From assembly GCF_003233845.1 (NCBI RefSeq), contig NZ_QKRB01000051.1:62001-126000 (forward strand): 64,000 bases of DNA, given 5' to 3'. Position 1 is the stretch's first letter. Each line of letters opens with the position of its first letter. The notes beneath the pieces were generated by a model. That model was not told where the DNA came from. It was given only the letters and a program-made list of their open reading frames with translations, and did not search any database. A program made the position numbers and the translations under genes. Shown here piece after piece: positions 1-8,484 of this stretch. Source of the stretch: Paenibacillus sambharensis. GTDB taxonomy: Bacteria; Bacillota; Bacilli; Paenibacillales; Paenibacillaceae.

Positions 1-663
1 AGCATTCACCTGCTGCCTGTCGCAGCATTTGCCGGGGCGGCAGGTGCCGCCGCACTGATCTATGCATTAGCATGGAAGAACGGAGCATCGCCATTCCGGC
101 TGATTCTGATCGGTATCGGCATTTCATCTGCCGCTTCCGCTCTGACCACATTCCTGCTGATCAGCGGGGATTCCTACCGTGCGGTACAGATTGTCAGCTG
201 GCTGACCGGTACGGTCTACGGCAAATCCCTGGAGCATGTGTATGCACTTATTCCCTGGGTGGCTGTGTTGATCCCGCTTGCCTGGGGAATGTCGAGACAC
301 CTTGATGTCCTGGCGCTTGGCGATGCGACGGCAACCGGCGTAGGAAGCGATGTACAGCGTACCCGGCTGGTGCTGCTTATGATAGGTGTAGCGCTCGCCG
401 GCGCATGTGTCGGCATAGCTGGCGGCATAGCCTTTATCGGATTGATGGCACCGCATATGGCGCGCCGCCTCGCCGGCATTCGTCACCGGGCTATTATCCC
501 TGTGTCCGCGCTGCTAGGAGCTATCCTGCTGGTCCTAGCCGATCTGGCTGGGCGCACCCTGTTTGCTCCGCAATCCCTGCCAGCGGGAATATTCACAGCC
601 GGCTTCGGAGCTCCGTTTTTCTTTTATCTGCTGCTAAAGCGCAGTCACAAGACTTCAGGATGA
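1..663 (+). CDS. FecCD-type iron-siderophore ABC permease (5' truncated)
   Basis: The frame is open from base 1, so the N-terminal part lies outside the window. The visible 220 residues are very hydrophobic with several membrane segments. Near the C-terminus they carry the run GIAFIGLMAPHMAR, the cytoplasmic coupling region of the FecCD/BtuC permease family, followed by a final helix with PAGIFTAGFGAPFF, another family hallmark. Members import ferric siderophores, haem or cobalamin together with an ATPase and a binding lipoprotein. The next gene downstream, 60 bases away, is such a lipoprotein, so the two are probably one iron-uptake operon. The substrate cannot be told from sequence; a siderophore is inferred. 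Confidence 0.93.
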   Translation, partial: SIHLLPVAAFAGAAGAAALIYALAWKNGASPFRLILIGIGISSAASALTTFLLISGDSYRAVQIVSWLTGTVYGKSLEHVYALIPWVAVLIPLAWGMSRHLDVLALGDATATGVGSDVQRTRLVLLMIGVALAGACVGIAGGIAFIGLMAPHMARRLAGIRHRAIIPVSALLGAILLVLADLAGRTLFAPQSLPAGIFTAGFGAPFFFYLLLKRSHKTSG

Positions 664-723
664 CCGCAGCACCTATTTACCGAACTTATTACTTACTTGA
701 GAACCAAGGAGAGATTGCTAATC

Positions 724-1767
724 ATGTTCCGTACACATTCCAACAAGACCGTTCTTTCTATTCTAATGCTGATCCTGTCCCTCTCGCTCGTCCTGTCCGC
801 CTGCGGCGGCAATAACAGCGGCAGCAGCACTAATACGCCGCCAGCCAGCCAAACAACCGCCAACAGCAATGCCGGCAATGCTGGCAGTGAGCCTGCGCCT
901 GGCGAAGCCCAAACGGCGGAGACTACTCGCACTGTCAAGCACAGTATGGGTGAAGAAACGCTCACAGGTACGCCTGAGCGTGTAGTTGTCCTGACACAGG
1001 AAGGAACTGAAGCTGTTCTGGAGCTTGGGATCAAGCCAGTAGGGGCTGTCAATTCCGGCCTCGGTGATGACTGGTTCCCGCACATTCGCAGCGAGATGGA
1101 AGGCGTAACAGAGCTTGGTGATGAAACAGAGCCTAATCTTGAGCTGATACTCAGCCTCAAGCCGGATCTTATCCTAGGCAACAAGGTTCGTCATGAAGAA
1201 ATCTACTCCCAGCTTAAGGAAATCGCACCAACTGTCCTCTCCGAGGATCTTGCGGGCAATTGGAAGGAAAACTTCGTGCTTTATGCAGAGGCGCTTAACA
1301 AGAAGGCGGAAGGCGAAGCGGCCATGGCGGCTTATGATGCACATGTCGAGCAGGCCAAGGCTGAGCTTGGCGACAAGCTTTCCAAGCAAGTATCGCTTGT
1401 CCGCTTCCTGCCGCAGGCTGTCCGCCTCTATATGAAAGACACGTTTGCCGGCGTTATTCTGGCGGACATCGGCTTTGCACGTCCGGCCTCCCAGGACAAG
1501 GACGAATTCATGGAGGTCATTGGCAAGGAACGCATGGCAGACATGGACGGCGACATTATGTTCTACTTCAATGCTGATTATGATGAAGAAAAGGGCGGCA
1601 CCAAGATGCAGGAGGAATGGTTCAGCGATCCGCTCTTCGCTGGTCTGAATGTGGCCAAAACGAATATGACCTTCAAGGTGGACGAAGTCATCTGGAACCT
1701 CTCAGGGGGCATCAAATCCGCTAACCTGCTGGTAGATGAAGTTATCGAGCACGGCAAAAAGCTTTAA
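724..1767 (+). CDS. Iron-siderophore ABC transporter substrate-binding lipoprotein
   Basis: A 347-residue protein with a lipoprotein signal: basic start, hydrophobic stretch, then LVLSAC with the lipidated cysteine near residue 27, followed by a Ser/Thr/Asn-rich linker of about 50 residues. The remaining domain starts with ERVVVLTQEGTEAVLELGIKP and has EPNLELILSLKPDLILG, typical of periplasmic-binding family 2 (TroA/FhuD/BtuF type). An in-frame TTG at 697 would extend it, but AAGGAGAG at 706-713 is placed correctly for the ATG at 724, so that start is preferred. It follows the FecCD permease and should deliver ferric siderophore to it. Confidence 0.92.
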   Translation: MFRTHSNKTVLSILMLILSLSLVLSACGGNNSGSSTNTPPASQTTANSNAGNAGSEPAPGEAQTAETTRTVKHSMGEETLTGTPERVVVLTQEGTEAVLELGIKPVGAVNSGLGDDWFPHIRSEMEGVTELGDETEPNLELILSLKPDLILGNKVRHEEIYSQLKEIAPTVLSEDLAGNWKENFVLYAEALNKKAEGEAAMAAYDAHVEQAKAELGDKLSKQVSLVRFLPQAVRLYMKDTFAGVILADIGFARPASQDKDEFMEVIGKERMADMDGDIMFYFNADYDEEKGGTKMQEEWFSDPLFAGLNVAKTNMTFKVDEVIWNLSGGIKSANLLVDEVIEHGKKL

Positions 1768-1782
1768 TCCGAACAAACGTAC

Positions 1783-1830
1783 AGAGGCTGGACACAAGCT
1801 GACTGCAGCTTGTATCCAGCCTCTTCTTAT
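1783..1830 (+). terminator. Rho-independent terminator after the siderophore-binding gene
   Basis: An 18-bp stem (1783-1800 with 1807-1824, one mismatch) with a 6-base loop is followed by TCTTATTT. It lies just past the stop of the binding-protein gene, and may also serve the convergent HD-domain gene. Confidence 0.85.
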
Positions 1831-1841
1831 TTGCTGCATTG

Positions 1842-2261
1842 TCATGTCAGCAGCGTATCCAGCGCCCGGCTGTATTTGTCCAGCCTCTTATGAGTCTTCT
1901 CCGAAGGCTTCTTCTTCTTGGTCTGCTCGATATTATCCAGCAGGTCCAGTATCTTTACCCGGCTTGCCAGCGGATTTTGCTTGATCCGCAGAATGAATGC
2001 ATCATAATCCTCTTCTTCACGCCGGGACAAGCTGTCAACAGCCTCCACCACACTGTCGCTGAACCCTTCCTTCCTGAGATCCTCCAATGTTAGCGAGGTA
2101 TCCTCTATCGTGTCATGGAGGACTGCAATAATCTGCTCTTCGCCTGTCACCGCACGAAGCATAAGACGAATGGGATGAAAGACATACGGGCTTCCCCCCC
2201 TATCCGTCTGACCCTCATGGGCGCTCGCCGCCAACGCAATTGCTTTTGCTAATGTCGCCAT
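1842..2261 (-). CDS. HD-domain protein resembling the (p)ppGpp hydrolase region of RelA/SpoT
   Basis: A 139-residue protein consisting of one HD-type metal-phosphohydrolase domain. Visible are HEGQTDRGGSPYVFHPIRL near the start and VLHDTIEDTSLTLEDL near residues 50-64, where the HD pair and the ED that follows match the Rel/Spo hydrolase (Mesh1-like) pattern. SRVKILDLLDNI further on supplies the late Asp motif. There is no synthetase, TGS or ACT domain. Family members hydrolyse ppGpp or other nucleotides; substrate here is inferred. A GGGAGG site precedes the ATG. It stands alone and converges on the siderophore genes. Confidence 0.82.
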   Translation of the reverse strand: MATLAKAIALAASAHEGQTDRGGSPYVFHPIRLMLRAVTGEEQIIAVLHDTIEDTSLTLEDLRKEGFSDSVVEAVDSLSRREEEDYDAFILRIKQNPLASRVKILDLLDNIEQTKKKKPSEKTHKRLDKYSRALDTLLT

Positions 2262-2381
2262 ATCTTCATTCCTCCCTTGTCTACTTATTACCCTCCAGCC
2301 AGCCTATCTATGCTACTATACGGATAAGAGAAAGAACGGATGCAAGAAGTCCTTCATCATGTTGAGTCAGGTGGTCTCATA

Positions 2382-2951
2382 ATGAACATTCGAAACGTAG
2401 AAGAGCTTATTAAGCGGATCGAGGAAGATGAATGGATGATGGAGGCGCTGAGAGCAGCGGCCTCCCTTCGCCTGCCGGACTGGTGGATATGTGCAGGATT
2501 TGTCCGCTCGAAAATTTGGGATGTCCAGCTCGGCTGTCCGAGCAGAACACCTCTTCCAGATGTGGATGTTATCTACTACGACCCATCCGATACAGACGAG
2601 GCTGTTGAGAAGCAGCTTGAAGCGAAGCTGCGGGCTAATAATCCGGATATGCCGTGGTCGGTCAAAAACCAAGCCAGGATGCATCTGCTGAATGCCATGC
2701 CTCCATACCAGTCCTCTGAGGATGCGATGTCCAAATTCCCGGAAACCGCAACCGCTTTGGGTGTATCTCTCACCGGGCAAGGCCGGATCATTCTGGCGGC
2801 CCCTTATGGCCTTGATGACGCTCTCTCCATGACAATCAGACCCACACCTCTTTTCCGGGAAGTCCCAAAGCTCGCTACCCTCTATGAACGGCGTATTGCC
2901 GAGAAGAGATGGCACAACACCTGGGAGGGGCTGACGATCATTCACACATAG
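2382..2951 (+). CDS. Nucleotidyltransferase-like protein of the DUF925/COG3575 type
   Basis: A 189-residue protein. Its features (LPDWWICAGFVRSKIWDVQLG near residue 30, then PLPDVDVIYYDPSD, then NQARMHLLN) match a family of uncharacterised proteins annotated as nucleotidyltransferases, in which DVDVIYYD would hold the metal-binding acidic residues. An upstream TTG-like extension is open to about 2340, but AGGTGG at 2370-2375 sits seven bases before the ATG at 2382, which is taken as the start. The substrate is unknown. The gene is monocistronic, divergent from the HD-domain gene. Confidence 0.75.
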   Translation: MNIRNVEELIKRIEEDEWMMEALRAAASLRLPDWWICAGFVRSKIWDVQLGCPSRTPLPDVDVIYYDPSDTDEAVEKQLEAKLRANNPDMPWSVKNQARMHLLNAMPPYQSSEDAMSKFPETATALGVSLTGQGRIILAAPYGLDDALSMTIRPTPLFREVPKLATLYERRIAEKRWHNTWEGLTIIHT

Positions 2952-3033
2952 GAAGCAGCGGAACCGCAGGGATCGCTGCGTGGCCGTATTGGATTGCACG
3001 TCTAAATCTGCTGTGATAAGATAACAATAAGAA

Positions 3034-3066
3034 AAGGCCGCAGATGTTGGTAGCATCCACGGCCTT
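3034..3066 (-). terminator. Terminator hairpin of the holin-like toxin transcript
   Basis: AAGGCCG (3034-3040) pairs with CGGCCTT (3060-3066) and, read on the minus strand, is followed by TTCTTATT. It ends a conserved-looking RNA tail of about 75 bases downstream of the tiny toxin gene. Confidence 0.7.
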
Positions 3067-3112
3067 GGGTACACAGCCGCTTTTAAGGGCGGTGGCTTCG
3101 GAATAGCAGTCC

Positions 3113-3148
3113 GAAATAGACCGGTTCCTGGCGAGGGCGGTCTATTTC
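3113..3148 (-). ncRNA. Structured 3' RNA of the toxin gene (hairpin overlapping its stop codon)
   Basis: GAAATAGACC (3113-3122) pairs perfectly with GGTCTATTTC (3139-3148), enclosing the toxin stop codon. With the second hairpin at 3034-3066 it forms a two-stem tail of the kind repeatedly found behind small holin-like toxin genes in Bacillales. In txpA/ratA an antisense RNA overlaps this end; whether one is made here cannot be read directly. Confidence 0.55.
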
Positions 3149-3225
3149 TTCTTGTCGAAGGAAAGTATCAGCACAACCAGCGTCGCGAATGATATCATCA
3201 GCGTCAGTGCTTGGTATACCTCCAC
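3142..3225 (-). CDS. Putative holin-like toxin peptide (27 residues)
   Basis: Too short for ordinary gene callers. GTG at 3223-3225 is preceded at ideal distance by GGGAGGTGAT, the best ribosome-binding site in the neighbourhood. The peptide starts MEVYQALTLMISFATLVV and ends in FDKKK: a single hydrophobic helix with a Lys tail. This YQALTLMISF pattern is the recognisable signature of the TxpA-related putative holin-like toxins of Bacillus and Paenibacillus. Known relatives insert in the membrane and are silenced by an antisense RNA (type I toxin-antitoxin). The toxin role is inferred from resemblance; the structured tail fits. Confidence 0.78.
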   Translation of the reverse strand: MEVYQALTLMISFATLVVLILSFDKKK

Positions 3226-3436
3226 AGCATCACCTCCCTTCCGGGAGATTAGCCGACCGCCCTTGCAAGCCATTCTATGTACTTAGCTATATTATACCAT
3301 CTTGCTCCCACACTGAGGGGGCTTATTTCGTATGAGCCCTTACCGTCACCAGTCCATACGCAGCAATTATTCACCGCCCCCAGAAACAACAGGAGTCTTG
3401 TGTTCCGCGGCCCTGGTTAACCGAGGGGTCTGACGC

Positions 3437-4015
3437 TTAATCAAAATCGTAACGCTGTTCCTCCCATGGATCGCCGTACATATGGTAGCCATTGCGCTCC
3501 CAGAAGCCCGGCTTGTCGGATGCCAGAAACTCGATGCCCCGCAGCCATTTCGCACTCTTCCAGAAATACAGGTGGGGAACGACCATCCGGACCGGGTACC
3601 CGTGCTCGGGTGTCAACAGCTCTCCGTTGTGCTTGACCGCCAGCAGCGATGTCTCCCTCAAGAAGTCCTCCAGGGGCAGGTTCGTGGTCCATCCTTCCTC
3701 CGCATGCAGCATAACATAAGACGCTTCAGGCTTCAGCTTCACCTTGTCCATGATGGTGCGGACAGCAACACCTTCCCATACATTATCCAGCTTCGACCAA
3801 GTTGTCACACAGTGGATGTCATTGCGGAATTCCTGCTGCGGCAGCTTCATGAAATCATGATAGCCGATGCTGATCTCCTCTTCCACCAGCCCAAACAGCC
3901 GCAAATCCCATTTGTCCATATCCCGGTAAATCGGCACACTGCCGTAATGCAGCACCGGAAACCCCTCCGTAACAGTCTGTCCTGGCGGCACACGGTCCGT
4001 AAACGTTTCAGACAT
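3437..4015 (-). CDS. Molybdopterin-binding sulfite-oxidase-like oxidoreductase
   Basis: A 192-residue protein that is essentially one oxidoreductase molybdopterin-binding domain. Features: WDLRLFGLVEEEI at the start, DIHCVTTWSKLDNVWEGV near residue 70 (the Cys is the expected Mo ligand, followed by the WEGV run) and HGYPVRMVVPHLYFWKSAKW near residue 145. It matches the short cytoplasmic YuiH-like members of the sulfite oxidase family, which lack haem and dimerisation domains. A GTG at 4024 is in frame, but AAGGAG at 4026-4031 is only one base from it and about ten from the ATG at 4015, so the ATG is preferred. The physiological substrate is unknown. Confidence 0.88.
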   Translation of the reverse strand: MSETFTDRVPPGQTVTEGFPVLHYGSVPIYRDMDKWDLRLFGLVEEEISIGYHDFMKLPQQEFRNDIHCVTTWSKLDNVWEGVAVRTIMDKVKLKPEASYVMLHAEEGWTTNLPLEDFLRETSLLAVKHNGELLTPEHGYPVRMVVPHLYFWKSAKWLRGIEFLASDKPGFWERNGYHMYGDPWEEQRYDFD

Positions 4016-4125
4016 GGATGACACGCTCCTTCAAGCTTGAAATCTTCCTATGGTCCTATCATTCCCTTTACCCGTTAGCAGCAAACTTCTCACCTTTGCC
4101 AAAGCGGCATCTCTGCGAAGAGCAG

Positions 4126-5406
4126 TTAGCGGCGGCGCTTATTCCGGCCTAGAATGAAAGGCCCGATACCCACCGCTACAATCAGCATGGCGGCACCCGT
4201 AAAGAATGAAATCCCATAGCTCTGAATCCACATGCTGCCGCCCTCGCTCCACTCATACAGCGCCCCGCCAATCATTGGTCCGATGAAACCCGTCAGGCCG
4301 GTAAATGCCGAGAACATGGCGATATACATCGGACGGTCTGCCTTCGGCGTTTCCCCGATCATAAAGTTGAAGGCCAGCAGGTTATAGCCGCCCTGTCCGA
4401 CGCCAAGCAGGATATGCACCAGTACAAGTACCACAATGACGGGGATAATTTCCATCCCAATCCAGATCACGCATGACAGCGCAATAATCGGCAGACTCCA
4501 GAGCAGCAGAGTAATGGTAGGAATGCGCGAATTAAGTGTACCCCAGTAATAGTAGCTGATCATCATGACAATCATCTGAACGACCGTTACAACGGTAAGC
4601 TGCGTGTAGCTGATCTCCAGTACATCAAGCATAACGAAGGAGAACAGCGGAACCGCGGTGTTCTGCAGCAGTATAAAGCCGGCAATAAACAGCGTCGCAA
4701 GCATAAAAGACCGGTCCTTAAGCGGCTTAAGCAGCCTCTCTGCCCCGGTTGCCGCCTGAGATTTCTCAAACGGCGGATTCGGATACCGTGCCAGCTCGAA
4801 GGCATTCCATACCGTTGACAGGCCCGCGATGGAAAACAGAATAATAAAAGCAGTCTGTTCCGATGCTGCCCTCTCCAAAATTTGGCCGCCGATCAGCAGG
4901 GTCACACTGGCGAATGCCCAGTGTATCGTGTTTCGGATGCCAAAATACCTTCCCCTGACCTGTGCCGGAACCAGATCCGAGATAAGTGACGACCAGATGA
5001 CCCCGCTGATTGAGGTCGATATGAAGGAAACCAGAAACATACCGATAAATACCGCAACCTGCATATGATCCGCCACAAAAAATGGAATCAGGCCCGTCAT
5101 CGTCCATAAGGACCGGTGGATAATACTGGTTACCAAAATCCACAGCTTGCGGTTCTCCATCTTCTGCATAAAGAAGGCAGCGGCGATCTGAATCATGTTG
5201 GCAAGCGGAGGAATGGCCAGCACGAACCCCACCTGCTGTGAATTAGCATGCAGGAACAGCAAGTAGGCGGTCAGAATCGGACCGCCCAGTATATTTGCAA
5301 TGATCGTCGCCGGAATACCTTCAATGACGGCAATTTGCATCGATTTACGCTGCGCGGAGGAGTTCTTCCGCAGAATGAATGGCTTGAAATACTGCCTCTT
5401 AGGCAT
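4126..5406 (-). CDS. Major facilitator superfamily transporter
   Basis: A 426-residue membrane protein with about twelve hydrophobic segments in two halves. Between the second and third segments of the first half it has ISDLVPAQVRGRYFGIRNT, resembling the MFS loop with its conserved basic pair, and the C-terminus ends in a basic RNKRRR. There is no signal for a particular substrate. AAGGGG lies about ten bases before the ATG. It is transcribed in the same direction as, and downstream of, the aminopeptidase gene after a 55-base gap, so a shared transcript is possible. Confidence 0.85.
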   Translation of the reverse strand: MPKRQYFKPFILRKNSSAQRKSMQIAVIEGIPATIIANILGGPILTAYLLFLHANSQQVGFVLAIPPLANMIQIAAAFFMQKMENRKLWILVTSIIHRSLWTMTGLIPFFVADHMQVAVFIGMFLVSFISTSISGVIWSSLISDLVPAQVRGRYFGIRNTIHWAFASVTLLIGGQILERAASEQTAFIILFSIAGLSTVWNAFELARYPNPPFEKSQAATGAERLLKPLKDRSFMLATLFIAGFILLQNTAVPLFSFVMLDVLEISYTQLTVVTVVQMIVMMISYYYWGTLNSRIPTITLLLWSLPIIALSCVIWIGMEIIPVIVVLVLVHILLGVGQGGYNLLAFNFMIGETPKADRPMYIAMFSAFTGLTGFIGPMIGGALYEWSEGGSMWIQSYGISFFTGAAMLIVAVGIGPFILGRNKRRR

Positions 5407-5461
5407 TTCTGTCGTATCCCCTTATGATGTAAAAATTCAAGCAGGTGTCTATCAGCTCCGG

Positions 5462-6991
5462 TTAGCCCTGCTGGAGGACATATTCCGCTAGTGTACGGGT
5501 CATCACACCTGTAGCGCCCTTCGGCTCCCATCCACGGTCTTTGTACAACCAGGCTGTGCCTCCTATATCCAGATGTACCCAGGGAAGCTCCTCGGCAAAC
5601 ACCCCGATGAAGAGCCCGCCAGTCGATGCGCCGCCGTAGCGACCGGCGCTGTTCTTGAGGTCTGCCGCATCACTGTCCAGCATCTTGCGGAATTCCGGAT
5701 AGGAAGGCAGCGGCCAGATCCGCTCGCCTGTCTGATTGCTGATTTGCACCAGCTGCTGGAGGAAGGTTTCATCATTGGTCACCGCCCCTGTCGCCACATC
5801 CGCAAGGGAGACCATGACGGCCCCAGTCAAGGTAGCCACATCGATGATGCGCGTTGCGCCTCGCTGAATCGCCGTCGTCAGTCCGTCGGCAAGCACAACG
5901 CGGCCCTCTGCATCCGTATTGACAATCTCGATCGTGCGGCCGCTCATGGTCGTGATAACATCCCCCGGCTTGAGCGCACGGTCAGAAGGCATATTCTCCG
6001 CTGCCGGCACGACGGCAACGACATTTACTGCCGGTTTAAGCGAGGCAATAATACGCATTGCGCCAAGTACCGCTGCTGCTCCGCCCATGTCCGAAATCAT
6101 CTCTTCCATACCGTCGGCACGCTTCAGTGAAATTCCGCCTGTATCGAAGGTAATGCCTTTTCCGACCAGCGCCAGCTTCTCCTTGCTCTCCGGTGCTCCT
6201 TCATAATGGATCACGATCATCCGCGGCGGGTTTGCGCTTCCCTGGCCAACGGCCAGCAGTCCGCCCATGCCCTGCTCAGCCGCTGACCACTCATCTATAA
6301 CCTCAATGTCAAGTGACAACTCACCAGCGAGCGCCTCAGCTTCCATAGCCAGCATCTCCGGTGTAAGCATATTGCCAGGCAGATTTGTAAGCCCCCTTGC
6401 GTAAGCAACGGCATCGCCGAAGATACGGCCCCGGTTCATGCCAGACTCCCATTCGTCCGCCCTCTCATCTGCCAGGCTGCCTCCTTCGAGCTGTACCGGC
6501 GTAAAGGCTATATCAACCATCTGCTCAGCAGCCGTTTCCTTAAGACGCGGCTGGCGTGTGCGATGTCCAAGAATGATGCCCTCGGTCAAGGCCTGCGCTG
6601 CACGCTCTGTACTGCAGTTCTCCGAGCCTCCGTACAAGCCCACTTCCACCAGGACTGACGCGCTCGCTGCCTTCAGCTTTTTCAGTGTTCTGGCTGCCGC
6701 TGCACCTGCCTTGCGAAGTCCCTCCATGCCAAGCGGGTCCCCGCCATAGCCGATATATACAACATGAGCCGCCTTCACCAATCCAAGGGTGGGTATCACC
6801 TGAACGTCTCCCGGCTCAGCTTTAAAAAGTCCGTTATTCACATAAGAGCCCACAGCCTGGTCCAAGACAGCCGGCAGGCCCGAAATCGCTGCTGCTGTGC
6901 CGGTCTTTAACGTACTGGCATCAACCAGCCGAATAACGACATCTGCCTCTAATGCTTTGACAGTTGACGGTTCCACGCGAAATTGAATCAT
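5462..6991 (-). CDS. pepA: Leucyl aminopeptidase, M17 family
   Basis: A 509-residue cytosolic aminopeptidase. The C-terminal catalytic half shows KGITFDTGGISLK (metal-binding Lys and Asp) and the diagnostic NTDAEGRVVLADGL, which carries the Asp and Glu metal ligands and the catalytic Arg. The N-terminal 170 residues are the usual variable macro-like domain. The enzyme removes N-terminal residues from peptides using two divalent metals. An upstream in-frame extension to 7072 exists, but GGAGGACT directly precedes the ATG at 6991 and the product then has normal family length. Confidence 0.95.
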   Translation of the reverse strand: MIQFRVEPSTVKALEADVVIRLVDASTLKTGTAAAISGLPAVLDQAVGSYVNNGLFKAEPGDVQVIPTLGLVKAAHVVYIGYGGDPLGMEGLRKAGAAAARTLKKLKAASASVLVEVGLYGGSENCSTERAAQALTEGIILGHRTRQPRLKETAAEQMVDIAFTPVQLEGGSLADERADEWESGMNRGRIFGDAVAYARGLTNLPGNMLTPEMLAMEAEALAGELSLDIEVIDEWSAAEQGMGGLLAVGQGSANPPRMIVIHYEGAPESKEKLALVGKGITFDTGGISLKRADGMEEMISDMGGAAAVLGAMRIIASLKPAVNVVAVVPAAENMPSDRALKPGDVITTMSGRTIEIVNTDAEGRVVLADGLTTAIQRGATRIIDVATLTGAVMVSLADVATGAVTNDETFLQQLVQISNQTGERIWPLPSYPEFRKMLDSDAADLKNSAGRYGGASTGGLFIGVFAEELPWVHLDIGGTAWLYKDRGWEPKGATGVMTRTLAEYVLQQG

Positions 6992-7079
6992 AAATGTAAG
7001 TCCTCCTTCAAATACACGCCAAGCATGCAGGGCTAATTGTTCCGCTCTTCCTCTGTCATGGCCGCCGGCCACAAAAAAA

Positions 7080-7103
7080 AGAATCGGACTCTATCCCGAT
7101 TCT
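7080..7103 (-). terminator. Terminator of the RsbT-like/histidine kinase operon
   Basis: AGAATCGG and CCGATTCT form an 8-bp stem, followed on the minus strand by a run of eight T. It lies seven bases after the kinase stop codon. Confidence 0.92.
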
Positions 7104-7109
7104 AATCAT

Positions 7110-8483
7110 TTATAGCACCAATGGCAAATAGATATTAAATTCCGTACCTTCGCCGAGGTTGCTGTCCACTCGGATTGTGCCGCCATGATTGCGGATGATC
7201 CGGTAGCTGACCGACAGTCCCAGCCCGGTACCCGCCTCCTTCGTTGTAAAGAAAGGGTCGAACAGTTTATTCATGGTCAACCGGTCCATGCCTCTGCCGT
7301 TGTCTCGAATCGAGATTTCCACGAACTGCTCGTTCCGCTGCGTCTTGATCGCGATAAGCCCCGGACGCTCACCATTCAATTCACCGATCGCATCCATGGC
7401 GTTCTTCACCAGATTCAGGATGACCTGCTTAATCTGCTTGACGTCGATGGACACACAGAGAGATTCATCGCAGGTTTCAAATTGCAGCTGGCAACCGCGC
7501 ATCAGCGCTTCACTCTCCGACAGAAGAATGACTTCCTTCAGCAGAGCTGCAATTCTTACCTCTTGTGCCATTGGAGCAGAAGGCTTGGAGGAATTAAGAA
7601 ACTCATAGATAATATCATTGGCCCGGTCAATCTCAGCTAAGATGATGCGGGCGTATTCTTCCTTGCCGAGCTGCATCAGATGGGGCCGCAGCAGCTGAAT
7701 AAACCCGCGTATGGAAGTCAGCGGATTGCGGATTTCATGGGCGATTGCGGCGGCAATTTTGCCCAGCATCGCGAGTTTATCATTCTGGTATGCGGTTTGC
7801 TCAATCTGCTTATATTCTGAAACATCCTTGACACTAATCAGATAGTCGCCGTCAAGCTGGTCGCCGTAGGTGATGGTGATCAGCAGATGCCGGCCTGCCG
7901 AGTCTTGGATTTCATAGTACCGGCTGCGCTGCAGCATCATCTCCTTGCATACCCTGACGATCATCCGCTTTACACTCTTGCGCAGCTGCGGATGATACAA
8001 AATTTCCTTCAGGCTGCAGCCCAGCAGCATTTTCCTTGGTATATCGAGAATTTTGGCCATTTGCAGATTAATGAAGGACAGCAGCCCCTCACTGTCAAAC
8101 AGTGCGATTCCGCTATCCATATGCTGGAGCACATTCTCATACTTGCTCTTGACACTCTGGAATGAGAGATGAGAACGGAACAGCATTTCACGCATATCCG
8201 AGTAACGCTTGTCCTCCGGTTCATCCGGTTGTACCCGAAAGCGGTAGGCTACCATCAATTCTATCAAGAAAATAAATGAGCGGTTATACAGCTCCAGCGC
8301 TTCCTCTGACTCTACATTCGAGACCAGCGTCTGCATCGTTTCCTCATGCAGGGCGACGATCTCCTCCGGGTGGATGCCGTGAAGCATCTTGCCGAGCTCC
8401 GTAGCCTCATAGAGGGAAGCCTCATTGCCGTTGCGTATGTATTCCGCGAGTGCCGGAAAATACCGCTTGCGGATTGCCTGCAT
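7110..8483 (-). CDS. Sensor histidine kinase with RsbU N-terminal domain and PAS domain
   Basis: A 457-residue soluble kinase. Residues 1-85 follow the RsbU N-terminal domain: RYFPALAEYI, EASLYEAT, HPEEIVALHEE and FLIELMVAY align with B. subtilis RsbU, where this domain binds RsbT. A PAS-like domain covers about 110-225 and ends in VKDVSEYKQIEQ. The HisKA box is AAIAHEIRNPLTSIRGF with the phospho-acceptor His at about 249; the ATPase region has NLVKNAMDAI, DNGRGM and GTGLGLSVSYRI. No membrane segment is seen. GGGGAGGAAC precedes the ATG at 8483, immediately after the upstream gene's stop, so translation is likely coupled. A sporulation- or stress-type kinase controlled by its RsbT-like partner is inferred. 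Confidence 0.9.
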   Translation of the reverse strand: MQAIRKRYFPALAEYIRNGNEASLYEATELGKMLHGIHPEEIVALHEETMQTLVSNVESEEALELYNRSFIFLIELMVAYRFRVQPDEPEDKRYSDMREMLFRSHLSFQSVKSKYENVLQHMDSGIALFDSEGLLSFINLQMAKILDIPRKMLLGCSLKEILYHPQLRKSVKRMIVRVCKEMMLQRSRYYEIQDSAGRHLLITITYGDQLDGDYLISVKDVSEYKQIEQTAYQNDKLAMLGKIAAAIAHEIRNPLTSIRGFIQLLRPHLMQLGKEEYARIILAEIDRANDIIYEFLNSSKPSAPMAQEVRIAALLKEVILLSESEALMRGCQLQFETCDESLCVSIDVKQIKQVILNLVKNAMDAIGELNGERPGLIAIKTQRNEQFVEISIRDNGRGMDRLTMNKLFDPFFTTKEAGTGLGLSVSYRIIRNHGGTIRVDSNLGEGTEFNIYLPLVL

Positions 8484-8484
8484 T

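Noticed and set aside
2367-3074. 235-codon minus-strand frame opposite the nucleotidyltransferase-like gene
   Set aside because: Antisense shadow of a better-supported plus-strand gene; Cys/Arg-rich and without a ribosome-binding site.
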